From Azonexus hydrophilus (GTDB lineage: Bacteria; Pseudomonadota; Gammaproteobacteria; Burkholderiales; Rhodocyclaceae): a stretch of DNA of 64,000 bases. The notes under the pieces are model-generated. The model worked only from the letters and a program-made list of their open reading frames with translations, searched no databases and was not told where the DNA came from. The translations under genes were made by a program, and so were the position numbers. Positions 9,702 to 17,052 of this stretch are shown piece by piece (positions within the stretch are counted from its first letter, which is position 1; each line of letters starts with the position of its first letter). The stretch lies in assembly GCF_905120355.1 (NCBI RefSeq), contig NZ_CAJHOB010000003.1:62001-126000 (forward strand), written 5' to 3'.

Positions 9702-10151
9702 ATGGCACATAACTTTGCTCTGCAACCCTTGCTGGAACTGATGCAGGAACGCACCGACGAGGCCAGCCGCCGCTTGGGTCAGTTGATTGCTGCCGAACAG
9801 AATTCACGGCAGCAACTCAGCATGCTTGAAGAATACCGTAACGAATATGTCGAACGCCTGCGCCAGGCCACACAGGCCGGAACGACAAGGCAAATCATCG
9901 CCAACTATCAGGAATTCCTGCGGCGCATCGAAGAAGCCATCGAGCAACAGACCAAGCAGGTCCGCCAATCGGAAAACAATACCCTGCGCGGCCAGCAGCA
10001 CTGGCGCACACAAAATACCCGGCTCAAAGCCATCGATACCCTGGCCATCCGGCACGAAGAAAAACTGCGCAAGCACGAAGACAAAAAGGCACAGAAGTTG
10101 CTCGACGAATTCACCACCCGGAAATTCTCCACGCCCAAGGACGACAGCTGA
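9702..10151 (+). CDS. fliJ: Flagellar export chaperone/stalk protein FliJ
   Basis: The 149-residue product is almost entirely helical and charged, as expected of the FliJ coiled-coil hairpin that sits in the FliI ring like the F1 gamma subunit. The start MAHNFALQPLLELMQERTDE is typical. It follows fliI by 9 bases and precedes a 98-base gap that contains a sigma-54 promoter for fliK. Sequence conservation in FliJ is low, so the call depends on length, helicity and position. Confidence 0.93.
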   Translation: MAHNFALQPLLELMQERTDEASRRLGQLIAAEQNSRQQLSMLEEYRNEYVERLRQATQAGTTRQIIANYQEFLRRIEEAIEQQTKQVRQSENNTLRGQQHWRTQNTRLKAIDTLAIRHEEKLRKHEDKKAQKLLDEFTTRKFSTPKDDS

Positions 10152-10190
10152 ACGTCCACACGGCGACCAAGGCCTCTTCAAGCAGCAAAT

Positions 10191-10207
10191 CGGCACACTT
10201 TTTGCTT
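10191..10207 (+). promoter_or_regulatory. Sigma-54 (-24/-12) promoter of fliK
   Basis: The site reads CGGCACACTTTTTGCTT, very close to TGGCACG-N4-TTGCW. The GG (10192-10193) and GC (10204-10205) are ten bases apart. It lies 43 bases before the fliK start, inside the long fli gene run, so fliK to fliR can probably be transcribed separately from fliF to fliJ. Confidence 0.8.
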
Positions 10208-10249
10208 AAATAGCACGCAGCCGCTGATAACCTTGCCAGAGAAAACGCC

Positions 10250-11284
10250 ATGGAACTCTCCATTACCCCGCTCGCCACACTACCTGCCTCTACCGCTTCG
10301 GCCACAACAGACGCCGGCACAGACGCCATGGGCGGCGGTTTTGCTGCACTGCTGGCAGGGCAACTCAGCGGGCTGGAAACGTTTTTCCCCGCGAACACCC
10401 CCTTGATCGATCCAGCACTCGCAGCACTTCTCTCCGGCACGGCCAAAAAACTGCTCGATCCCGACAGCCTGCTGCAGCACAGCGAAGAGAATGCCACCAA
10501 TCTGCTGGCCACCACTCTACCGACCACCACTCTACCGACCGCCATTCCACTCGCACCAGACACAGCCTATGCTCAGGACGAGGATGCTGCCAATGACGTC
10601 CTGCTCGGTTCCGGCGGCGGAAACAGCAAGGGCAACAGCAGCGACCTGTTTGCCTTGCTCGCGCACACGCGCGCGCCACGCGCAGACGCCATGACCAGTC
10701 AGCTGACGCCGCAGGCTGAACCGGATGCCGCTGGCGCCGAGACTCCGTCGTTATCCACCTCGTTATCCACCCACTCCGCGACAGCCACACATACCGCCGG
10801 CCGATCGCACGAAACGGCCGCCTCCACGCCGCAGAACGCCCCCAGCATCACCGCTCACCTGCATGACAACAAATGGTCGCAGCAGCTTTCCGACCGCGTT
10901 CTGTGGCTGGCGCGCGGTGATGTGCAGAACGCCCAGATCAATATCACTCCCGCGCACCTCGGTCCGATCCAGATCAGCCTGAGCCTCAGCGGCGAGCAGA
11001 TGACGGCGCATTTCGTCAGCGCCAGCCAGGAAGTACGCCAGGCCCTGGAAGACGCCCTGCCCCGCCTGCGCGAAATGCTCGCCGGTGCCGGCATCAACCT
11101 GGGTCAGGCGAATGTCGGCTCGCAACAGCAGCAGCAAGCGCAGGCAGAGCAATTCGCTGCCAAAGGTGAAAATTCGCGGCAATCCAGCGATGGGGCTATA
11201 CTTCCGGCCGACCAGCACGGCATAGACACGGCGTCCGCCCGCCCCATCCAGCGCGGCCAGGGACTCGTCGATCTGTTTGCCTGA
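10250..11284 (+). CDS. fliK: Flagellar hook-length control protein FliK
   Basis: FliK measures hook length and triggers the switch from hook to filament export through FlhB. The 344-residue product has a long low-complexity N-terminal ruler region rich in Ala, Thr and Ser (about 1-195) and a C-terminal Flg_hook domain (about 200-300) with INITPAHLGPIQISLSLSGE. A 15-base perfect tandem repeat at 10511-10540 encodes a duplicated TLPTT-like unit in the ruler. The tail is Gln-rich. It starts 98 bases after fliJ and has its own sigma-54 promoter. Confidence 0.93.
   Translation: MELSITPLATLPASTASATTDAGTDAMGGGFAALLAGQLSGLETFFPANTPLIDPALAALLSGTAKKLLDPDSLLQHSEENATNLLATTLPTTTLPTAIPLAPDTAYAQDEDAANDVLLGSGGGNSKGNSSDLFALLAHTRAPRADAMTSQLTPQAEPDAAGAETPSLSTSLSTHSATATHTAGRSHETAASTPQNAPSITAHLHDNKWSQQLSDRVLWLARGDVQNAQINITPAHLGPIQISLSLSGEQMTAHFVSASQEVRQALEDALPRLREMLAGAGINLGQANVGSQQQQQAQAEQFAAKGENSRQSSDGAILPADQHGIDTASARPIQRGQGLVDLFA
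10511..10540 (+). repeat. 15-bp perfect tandem duplication within fliK
   Basis: ACCACTCTACCGACC occurs twice head to tail. The unit is five codons, so it changes the length of the FliK ruler region without a frameshift. Confidence 0.85.
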
Positions 11285-11308
11285 TAAACCAGAAACCAGG
11301 GGAAAAAT

Positions 11309-11869
11309 ATGGCCAAGGATGCCAATCCAGCTGAACTCACTGATGCGCCACCCAAAAAAAGCAAGAAACTGCTGATCATCATCGCCGCCGTCGTGCTGCT
11401 ACTGGCCGCCCTGGCTGTTGCCGCCGTACTGCTATTGAAAAGCAGTCCGTCAGATGACGAGGAAGCTGACGAAGAGGTCGCCGAAGAAAGCGTCAAGAAG
11501 TCAGCGAAGAAAAAAGACAAGGGCGAGCCGCCCGTTTTCGTCAGCCTCGACACCTTCACGGTCAATCTGGCGCCGGAGAATGGCGAGCAGTACCTGCAGG
11601 TCATCATTTCCGTCGAACTGGACAGCGCCGACTCGCAGGCACAATTGACCGCCATGATGCCGCGCATCCGCAACAACGTGACCTTGCTGCTGTCGAGCAA
11701 GAAAGCCTCCGAACTGCAACCGAAGGAAGGCAAGGAAAATCTTGCCAAAGAAATTGCCGCCGAAATCAATTCCGCCATCAATCCCCCGGTACGCAACAAA
11801 CGTGGCGAAATGGTGGCCCCTGAGGGCCCGGTGATGTCCGTACTCTTCACTTCCTTCATCATCCAGTAA
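11309..11869 (+). CDS. fliL: Flagellar basal body-associated protein FliL
   Basis: FliL surrounds the stators at the basal body. The 186-residue product has a short cytoplasmic N-terminus rich in Lys, one transmembrane helix (about 22-48, LLIIIAAVVLLLAALAVAAV), an acidic/lysine-rich linker (DDEEADEEVAEESVKKSAKK) and a periplasmic SPFH-like domain beginning VFVSLDTFTVNL. The linker is longer and more charged than in E. coli. It is 24 bases after fliK and 10 bases before fliM. Confidence 0.93.
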   Translation: MAKDANPAELTDAPPKKSKKLLIIIAAVVLLLAALAVAAVLLLKSSPSDDEEADEEVAEESVKKSAKKKDKGEPPVFVSLDTFTVNLAPENGEQYLQVIISVELDSADSQAQLTAMMPRIRNNVTLLLSSKKASELQPKEGKENLAKEIAAEINSAINPPVRNKRGEMVAPEGPVMSVLFTSFIIQ

Positions 11870-11879
11870 CCAGAGCGCC

Positions 11880-12896
11880 ATGGCCGGCGATTTTCTCTCC
11901 CAGGACGAAGTTGATGCCCTCCTGAAAGGCGTCACCGGGGAGACTGACGACCCGGAGCGCGAGGCGGGCGAAGATGCCAGCATCCGTGCTTATAACCTAG
12001 GCACCCAGGAACGCATCGTGCGTGGGCGCATGCCCACGCTCGAACTCATCAACGAGCGTTTTGCCCGCTATCTGCGTATTGGCCTGTTCAACTACATGCA
12101 CCGCAACGCGGAGATTTCGGTCGGCCCGATCCGCGTTCAGAAGTACAGCGAATTCATCCGTAATCTGGTGGTCCCCACCAACCTCAACCTGGTCGCCGCC
12201 AAACCCTTGCGCGGTACGGCCCTGTTCGTGTTCGACCCGAACCTGGTTTTCCTCGTCGTCGACAACATGTTCGGCGGTGACGGGCGTTTCCACACCCGGG
12301 TCGAAGGCCGCGACTTCACCGCGACCGAGCAGCGCATCATTCAAGGCCTGCTGGGCGTCGTCTTTTCCGAATATTCAAAATCGTGGAAACCGGTCCACGA
12401 CATTCAGTTCGAGTACATCCGCTCGGAAATGAATTCGCAGTTCGCCAACATTGCCACGCCGTCTGAAATTGTCGTATCGACATCGTTCACCGTCGAATTC
12501 GGCGGCGCCACGGCGGACATGCACATCTGTTTCCCCTATTCCATGCTCGAGCCGATCCGCGATCTGCTCTACAGCACCATGCAGAGCGACCAGCTGTCCA
12601 CCGACAAACGCTGGATCGGCACCCTGCGCCGCCAGCTGCAGGGGGCTGAGGTCGAAGTGGTGGCCAATCTCGGCTCTGGCGAGGTGTCGCTACGCGACAT
12701 CCTGAAGCTGCAACCGGGCGACGTCATCCCCATTGACATCCCGCCACGCGTTGAAGCCACGGTAGATGGCATCGCCCTGCTGGAATGTTCATACGGCCAG
12801 CAGAATGGCCAGTACGCCCTACGTATCGAAAAATTCATCGCCAGCCCTGAAGGTGGCGCCGGCGAAACAGCACCGGGAGACAAGAATGTCGGATGA
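11880..12896 (+). CDS. fliM: Flagellar motor switch protein FliM
   Basis: FliM forms the C ring and receives CheY-P. The 338-residue product begins with the CheY-binding peptide LSQDEVDALLKGVTGE (residues 6-21). A CheC-like middle domain follows, with GPIRVQKYSEFIRNL and MFGGDGR, and a SpoA (FliN-like) domain is at the C-terminus. It overlaps fliN by 11 bases. Length and motifs are normal. The presence of the N-terminal peptide fits with the E. coli-like CheY at 39171-39566. Confidence 0.97.
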   Translation: MAGDFLSQDEVDALLKGVTGETDDPEREAGEDASIRAYNLGTQERIVRGRMPTLELINERFARYLRIGLFNYMHRNAEISVGPIRVQKYSEFIRNLVVPTNLNLVAAKPLRGTALFVFDPNLVFLVVDNMFGGDGRFHTRVEGRDFTATEQRIIQGLLGVVFSEYSKSWKPVHDIQFEYIRSEMNSQFANIATPSEIVVSTSFTVEFGGATADMHICFPYSMLEPIRDLLYSTMQSDQLSTDKRWIGTLRRQLQGAEVEVVANLGSGEVSLRDILKLQPGDVIPIDIPPRVEATVDGIALLECSYGQQNGQYALRIEKFIASPEGGAGETAPGDKNVG

Positions 12897-13320
12897 CATG
12901 GACAATATGGACGCCAGCGAAAACCCCGTCGAAGAAGAACAGATCAGCGAAGACGACTGGGCCGCCGCCATGGCCGAGCAGGTCAGCGAACCGCCGGCGG
13001 CACAACCGGCGCACATCTTCCCCGCCTTCGACAGTCCGGCAGCCGCAGGCGGAGTGCTGAACGAACTCGACATGATCCTCGACATTCCAGTCCAGATCAC
13101 GGTCGAACTCGGCCGCACCAAGATCACCATCAAGAACCTGCTGCAACTCGCGCACGGCTCGGTCGTCGAGCTCGACGCCATGGCCGGCGAACCGATGGAC
13201 GTACTGGTCAATGGCACCTTGATCGCCCAGGGCGAGGTCGTCGTCGTCAACGACAAATTCGGCATCCGCCTGACGGACATCATCACCCCGTCGGAACGCA
13301 TGCGCAAAATCAACCGCTAA
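12886..13320 (+). CDS. fliN: Flagellar motor switch protein FliN
   Basis: The 144-residue product has an acidic N-terminal extension (about 1-60) and a C-terminal SpoA domain with MILDIPVQITVELGRTKITI and VNDKFGIRLTDII. FliN completes the C ring and helps dock FliH. The start MSDDMDNMDASENP at 12886 is chosen because it gives the typical FliN length and overlaps the fliM stop by 11 bases; longer readings of the same frame would run inside fliM. Confidence 0.96.
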   Translation: MSDDMDNMDASENPVEEEQISEDDWAAAMAEQVSEPPAAQPAHIFPAFDSPAAAGGVLNELDMILDIPVQITVELGRTKITIKNLLQLAHGSVVELDAMAGEPMDVLVNGTLIAQGEVVVVNDKFGIRLTDIITPSERMRKINR

Positions 13321-13336
13321 GATTCGCTGCCGGGCA

Positions 13337-13354
13337 CCCGGGCAGAGGCCCGGG
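13337..13354 (+). other. GC-rich hairpin between fliN and fliO
   Basis: CCCGGGC (13337-13343) and GCCCGGG (13348-13354) can pair around an AGAG loop, 16 bases after the fliN stop. No run of T follows on either side, so a full intrinsic terminator is unlikely; it may slow or process the fli transcript. Confidence 0.5.
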
Positions 13355-13403
13355 CGGCACATTTCACGCTAAGATAGCGGCCACTCTTTTCCGACGTGCC
13401 GCC

Positions 13404-13832
13404 GTGCCGAATCCCGTACCGAATCCCGCGCCTGTTGGCGCCGGTCTTTTCCTGCTGTTTCCCATGCTGGCCCAGGCGGCAGAAAATGCCGCCCCGGGGT
13501 TGTCGACCGCCACCTACCTGCAAGCCACCCTCGGCTTGTTGCTGATCGTCGGCCTGCTCCTCGCCGCCGCTTGGGCTGCCCGCAAGGTGGCTGGCGGCAA
13601 GGCCTTCGGCCAGGGCAACCTGAAAGTGGTCAGCGGCATTGCCCTCGGCCCCAAGGAGCGGATCGTGCTGGTGGAGGTGGAAGATCAATGGCTGGTCATC
13701 GGGATCGTCCCGGGCCAGATCCGCACCCTGCATCGCCTGCCGCGTGGCAGCGCCCCTGGTGACGACGGCCAGGCCATTCCGCCATTCGCCCAGTGGTTGC
13801 AAGCTTTGCGAGAACGCCGCCAAGATGTCTAA
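13404..13832 (+). CDS. fliO: Flagellar export protein FliO
   Basis: FliO assists assembly of the FliP ring of the export gate. The 142-residue product has a hydrophobic signal-like N-terminus (LFLLFPMLAQAAE, cleavage likely near residue 30), one transmembrane helix (LGLLLIVGLLLAAAWAARKV) and a cytoplasmic FliO domain with VVSGIALGPKERIVLVEV. It is separated from fliN by 83 bases holding a hairpin. It overlaps fliP by 8 bases. The ATG at 13404 leaves a Pro/Asn-rich leader; a later start is possible. Confidence 0.9.
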   Translation: MPNPVPNPAPVGAGLFLLFPMLAQAAENAAPGLSTATYLQATLGLLLIVGLLLAAAWAARKVAGGKAFGQGNLKVVSGIALGPKERIVLVEVEDQWLVIGIVPGQIRTLHRLPRGSAPGDDGQAIPPFAQWLQALRERRQDV

Positions 13833-14577
13833 GACTTTCCTCCGCCCTCTCATCTTCACCTTGCTGCTGACAGTGAGCGGCAGCCTACTGGCGCAAACGC
13901 CGATTCTGCCGGCGCTCACCGCCACGCCGACCAACGGCGGCGGCACCTCGTACAGCCTGAGCATTCAGACCCTGCTGCTCATCACGGCGCTGGGCTTCAT
14001 CCCGGCGACCATGCTGATGATGACCAGCTTCACCCGCATCGCCATCGTGCTCTCGCTGTTACGCCACGCCATGGGGACGCAGACCGCACCGTCGAACCAG
14101 ATCATCATCGGGCTGTCGCTGTTCCTGACTTTTTTCGTCATGGCCCCGACTTTCGAACGGATATACACCGAAGCCTACGTGCCGCTTGCCGAGAACCGCA
14201 TCAATGTAATGCAGGCCGGCGAACGGGCTGTCGTGCCGCTGCGCGCCTTCATGCTCAAGCACACGCGCGAATCGGACATCGCACTCTTTGCCAGTATCGC
14301 CCGCATCGAAAAAATTGCCGGACCCGAAGAAATCCCGCTGCGCATACTGATCCCCTCCTTCGTCATCAGTGAGCTGAAAACCGCTTTCCAGATCGGCTTC
14401 GTGATCTTCATCCCCTTCCTCATCATCGACATGGTCGTTGCCAGCATTCTGATGTCGATGGGCATGATGATGATGTCGCCCATCATGGTGGCACTACCTT
14501 TCAAGCTGATGCTGTTTGTCCTGGTTGACGGGTGGCATCTGGTGATCGGCTCACTCATCCAGACCTTCAACGTATGA
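13825..14577 (+). CDS. fliP: Flagellar export gate protein FliP
   Basis: FliP is the main ring protein of the export gate. From ATG at 13825 the product has 250 residues: a cleavable signal peptide (MSKTFLRPLIFTLLLTVSGS), then transmembrane helices around FIPATMLMMTSFTRIAIVLS and the C-terminal pair with MSMGMMMMSPIMVALPFKL, the methionine-rich gate segment. The frame is open further upstream but that part overlaps fliO; the chosen start gives a signal peptide and an 8-base overlap. Confidence 0.96.
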   Translation: MSKTFLRPLIFTLLLTVSGSLLAQTPILPALTATPTNGGGTSYSLSIQTLLLITALGFIPATMLMMTSFTRIAIVLSLLRHAMGTQTAPSNQIIIGLSLFLTFFVMAPTFERIYTEAYVPLAENRINVMQAGERAVVPLRAFMLKHTRESDIALFASIARIEKIAGPEEIPLRILIPSFVISELKTAFQIGFVIFIPFLIIDMVVASILMSMGMMMMSPIMVALPFKLMLFVLVDGWHLVIGSLIQTFNV

Positions 14578-14843
14578 CCCCCGGCATCGTCATGGACATT
14601 GGCCGCCAGGCCATCGAAGCCGCCTTGGTGCTGGCCGGGCCGCTACTGATTGCGGCGCTGGCCGTCGGTCTGATCGTGAGCATTTTTCAGGCCGCGACCT
14701 CGATCAATGAGGCCACGCTGCAGTTCGTTCCCAAGCTGGTGGCGGTTTTTCTCGTCCTGATTCTGTTCGGGCCATGGATGCTGCAGTACATGGTTGACTT
14801 CATCCAGCGGCTCTACGGCAGCATTCCGCAAATCGTTGGCTGA
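14574..14843 (+). CDS. fliQ: Flagellar export gate protein FliQ
   Basis: The 89-residue product has the two transmembrane helices of FliQ: ALVLAGPLLIAALAVGLIV and LVAVFLVLILFGPWML. The motif between them, FQAATSINEATLQFVPKL, is characteristic of the family. FliQ helices wrap the FliP ring in the export gate. The ATG at 14574 overlaps the fliP stop (ATGA). An alternative downstream start (MDIGRQ) would give 83 residues. Confidence 0.96.
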   Translation: MTPGIVMDIGRQAIEAALVLAGPLLIAALAVGLIVSIFQAATSINEATLQFVPKLVAVFLVLILFGPWMLQYMVDFIQRLYGSIPQIVG

Positions 14844-14844
14844 A

Positions 14845-15639
14845 ATGCTGACGCTCAGCACTGCCCAGATCGACGCCTGGATTGCCTTCTACGCCTTTCC
14901 CATGGCGCGCATCCTGGCCATGATCGCTACCGCCCCCCTGTGGAGCACCGCCGGCATTCCCCGCCGTACCCGCCTGATTCTCGGCCTGGCGATCACCATC
15001 GGCATTGCTCCGGCCTTGCCGCCCATGCCCGATGTATCACCGGCATCTTTTGCCGGCTTGTGGATACTCGCCCAGCAGATCCTGATCGGCTTTGCCATGG
15101 GCTACGCCGCGCGCATCGTCTTTGCCGCCATCGATTTTGCCGGCACCTACATGGGCTTCCAGATGGGTCTGAGCTTCGCCGTCTTTTACGACCCGTTGCG
15201 CGGCGCACAGACACCGGTTCTGGTGGAACTGATCGGCCTGCTGGCGCTGCTGCTGTTCATGGCACTGGACGGGCACCTGCTCTACGTCGGTACGCTGGCC
15301 AAAAGTTTCCAGGTCATCCCGGTCGCCCCGGAAGCCCTCTCGCCCAACAGCTGGCGTAACCTGGCCGAACTCGGTGGGCGCATCTTTTCGATTGGTCTGC
15401 TGCTCAGTTTGCCGGTGATGGTGGCCTTGATGATTACCAACGTGGCCCTCGGCATCCTCACCAAAGCGGCGCCGCAGCTGAATCTTTTTGCTTTGGGTTT
15501 TCCAATCACCCTGATGGGCGGCTTCGTCGTGATTGCCATCAGCCTGAACTACCTGGCCGAGCCCCTGCAAGCCGTATTCAGCGAAGCCATCGAAGCCATG
15601 CTGCGCTTCGCCGTACCTGCCACCCCGGTCAACGGCTGA
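14845..15639 (+). CDS. fliR: Flagellar export gate protein FliR
   Basis: FliR completes the FliPQR gate. The 264-residue product is a polytopic membrane protein with about six hydrophobic helices; family features include FAGTYMGFQMGLSFAVFYDP and LPVMVALMITNVALGIL. It begins 1 base after the fliQ stop. It is the last gene of the fli run and its end overlaps the end of a convergent lipoprotein gene by 11 bases. No terminator is visible at this convergence. Confidence 0.95.
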   Translation: MLTLSTAQIDAWIAFYAFPMARILAMIATAPLWSTAGIPRRTRLILGLAITIGIAPALPPMPDVSPASFAGLWILAQQILIGFAMGYAARIVFAAIDFAGTYMGFQMGLSFAVFYDPLRGAQTPVLVELIGLLALLLFMALDGHLLYVGTLAKSFQVIPVAPEALSPNSWRNLAELGGRIFSIGLLLSLPVMVALMITNVALGILTKAAPQLNLFALGFPITLMGGFVVIAISLNYLAEPLQAVFSEAIEAMLRFAVPATPVNG

Positions 15640-16081
15640 GTGCGGGGTCGTTCAAGGCAAATGAATCAGCAGCCGGTCGCACGAAGCGGATGGTGCCCTC
15701 GGCAACCCGACGCGTACTGAGCGTCTGCGAATCGATGCCTTCGCTATAGCCCAGGATCTGGTAATCACCCAACCCCTGCTCACGCTGCAACTGCTGCGCT
15801 CGCCGCTTGAAAACCTGGATTGCCTCACCGGCGCCACCCGTATGAAAGCGCTTCATCTTCAGCGCGAGATGGTAGCTGTCGTCAGACAAGCGGCTTTCCT
15901 TGATTTCCCAGTTCGGCGCCAGCGGATCGTAAATAATGTAGATCGCCAGCGCCGCGGGAATCAGGACGTTCGCCTTGAGTGTCGTATTGGCCGCCAGGGT
16001 GAAGGCATTCGTACCGCCAGAAGAACACCCACCCAATCCCAGCGCCAGTACGGCAGCACAAAGCAGGCCAGTGGTTTTCAT
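15629..16081 (-). CDS. Putative lipoprotein, unknown function
   Basis: The 150-residue product has a signal peptide with a lipobox (LGLGGC, Cys at residue 19), so it should be a lipoprotein. After a short Gly/Ser linker comes a second hydrophobic stretch (VLIPAALAIYIIYDP) and then a mixed charged domain with DDSYHLALKMKRFHTGGAGE. I do not recognise the family. Its ATG overlaps the flgL stop by 4 bases, so it is probably the last gene of the flg transcript. A flagellar role is inferred only from that position. Confidence 0.75.
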   Translation of the reverse strand: MKTTGLLCAAVLALGLGGCSSGGTNAFTLAANTTLKANVLIPAALAIYIIYDPLAPNWEIKESRLSDDSYHLALKMKRFHTGGAGEAIQVFKRRAQQLQREQGLGDYQILGYSEGIDSQTLSTRRVAEGTIRFVRPAADSFALNDPALSR

Positions 16082-17034
16082 AGCATGCTGAACAAGCTCA
16101 TCTGGCTTGTCTGCTGGAAGGTCGTCTGGGCGGCATCAAGCTGCATTTTGTGCTGGGTGAAACTGGAAATCGCCGACAACCAATCCAGATCCTGCAATTC
16201 GGACAGACGCATCTCGTAGTTGAGATTGACGTCTTCTGCCGATGTCTTCAGATCATCCAGTGCCTTCAGACGTGAACCGATCGAGGCGCGCACCGTGTTC
16301 ATGTGATCCAGGCTGTCCATGATGCCGCCCAGCGCCTGATTGTAGGCTGCCTGTGTATAAGGCACGCCGCTGGCCGGATCAAGAATGTCGATCATGTTCT
16401 GCACGCTGTCGAACACGCTTTCGCCGGTGACATTGCCGCTGGCATCGCGCACCTGCATGAACACATCCAGCCCGTTCTCCCCGACCGCCATGTCGCGCGA
16501 AGCACTCACCGACAACGCCGGTTTGCCGGCATCACCGTGATACTCCATGCTGCTTCCAGCCAGCGAATAAGGCGGGGTCGCGGCTGTATTACGCGTAAAC
16601 GGTTCGGTCGTCGATTTATAGCCGGCAAAAATGTACTCACCGGCCCCGTCACGCGTGTTGGCCAACCCGATCAAGCTCTCCATGCGCTGCTTCAGTTCGG
16701 TGGCGATCATCGCCTTCTGCTCGTCGCTGTAGGAGCCGTTACCAGCCTGCAACCCACGCTCGTAAATTGCCTTGAGCTCTTCCTGCACCCCCTGCAACTT
16801 GGTTTCGGCAAACGCCAGCTTGCTGCTTGCCTGCCCCTGGTTCTCAATGAAACGCTCGTTGACGTTTTTGCCCTGCGTCACTTTGAGGGCTTCGGCCGCC
16901 CCAATCGGGTCATCCGCCGGCGTCAGAATGCGCCGCCCGGTCGCCAACTGGTTTTGCAGCTTGTACAAACCGGACTGCAGGTCGCGCATGCCACCCACAC
17001 CGGAATTGAAAATCATGGAAGTACTGACGCGCAT
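16078..17034 (-). CDS. flgL: Flagellar hook-filament junction protein FlgL (HAP3)
   Basis: FlgL joins hook and filament. The 318-residue product has flagellin-like N-terminal (MRVSTSMIFNSGVGGMRDLQ, then LYKLQNQLATGRRILTPADD) and C-terminal coiled-coil ends, with a variable middle. It lies 18 bases after flgK. The C-terminus ends in TTFQQTSQMSLFSML. The start is supported by the near-invariant beginning of the family. Confidence 0.95.
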   Translation of the reverse strand: MRVSTSMIFNSGVGGMRDLQSGLYKLQNQLATGRRILTPADDPIGAAEALKVTQGKNVNERFIENQGQASSKLAFAETKLQGVQEELKAIYERGLQAGNGSYSDEQKAMIATELKQRMESLIGLANTRDGAGEYIFAGYKSTTEPFTRNTAATPPYSLAGSSMEYHGDAGKPALSVSASRDMAVGENGLDVFMQVRDASGNVTGESVFDSVQNMIDILDPASGVPYTQAAYNQALGGIMDSLDHMNTVRASIGSRLKALDDLKTSAEDVNLNYEMRLSELQDLDWLSAISSFTQHKMQLDAAQTTFQQTSQMSLFSML

Positions 17035-17052
17035 GATTCAACTCCTCATCAA

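Noticed and set aside
12886-12896. Possible frameshift between fliM and fliN
   Set aside because: Both proteins are full length with normal termini; an 11-base overlap is ordinary translational coupling.
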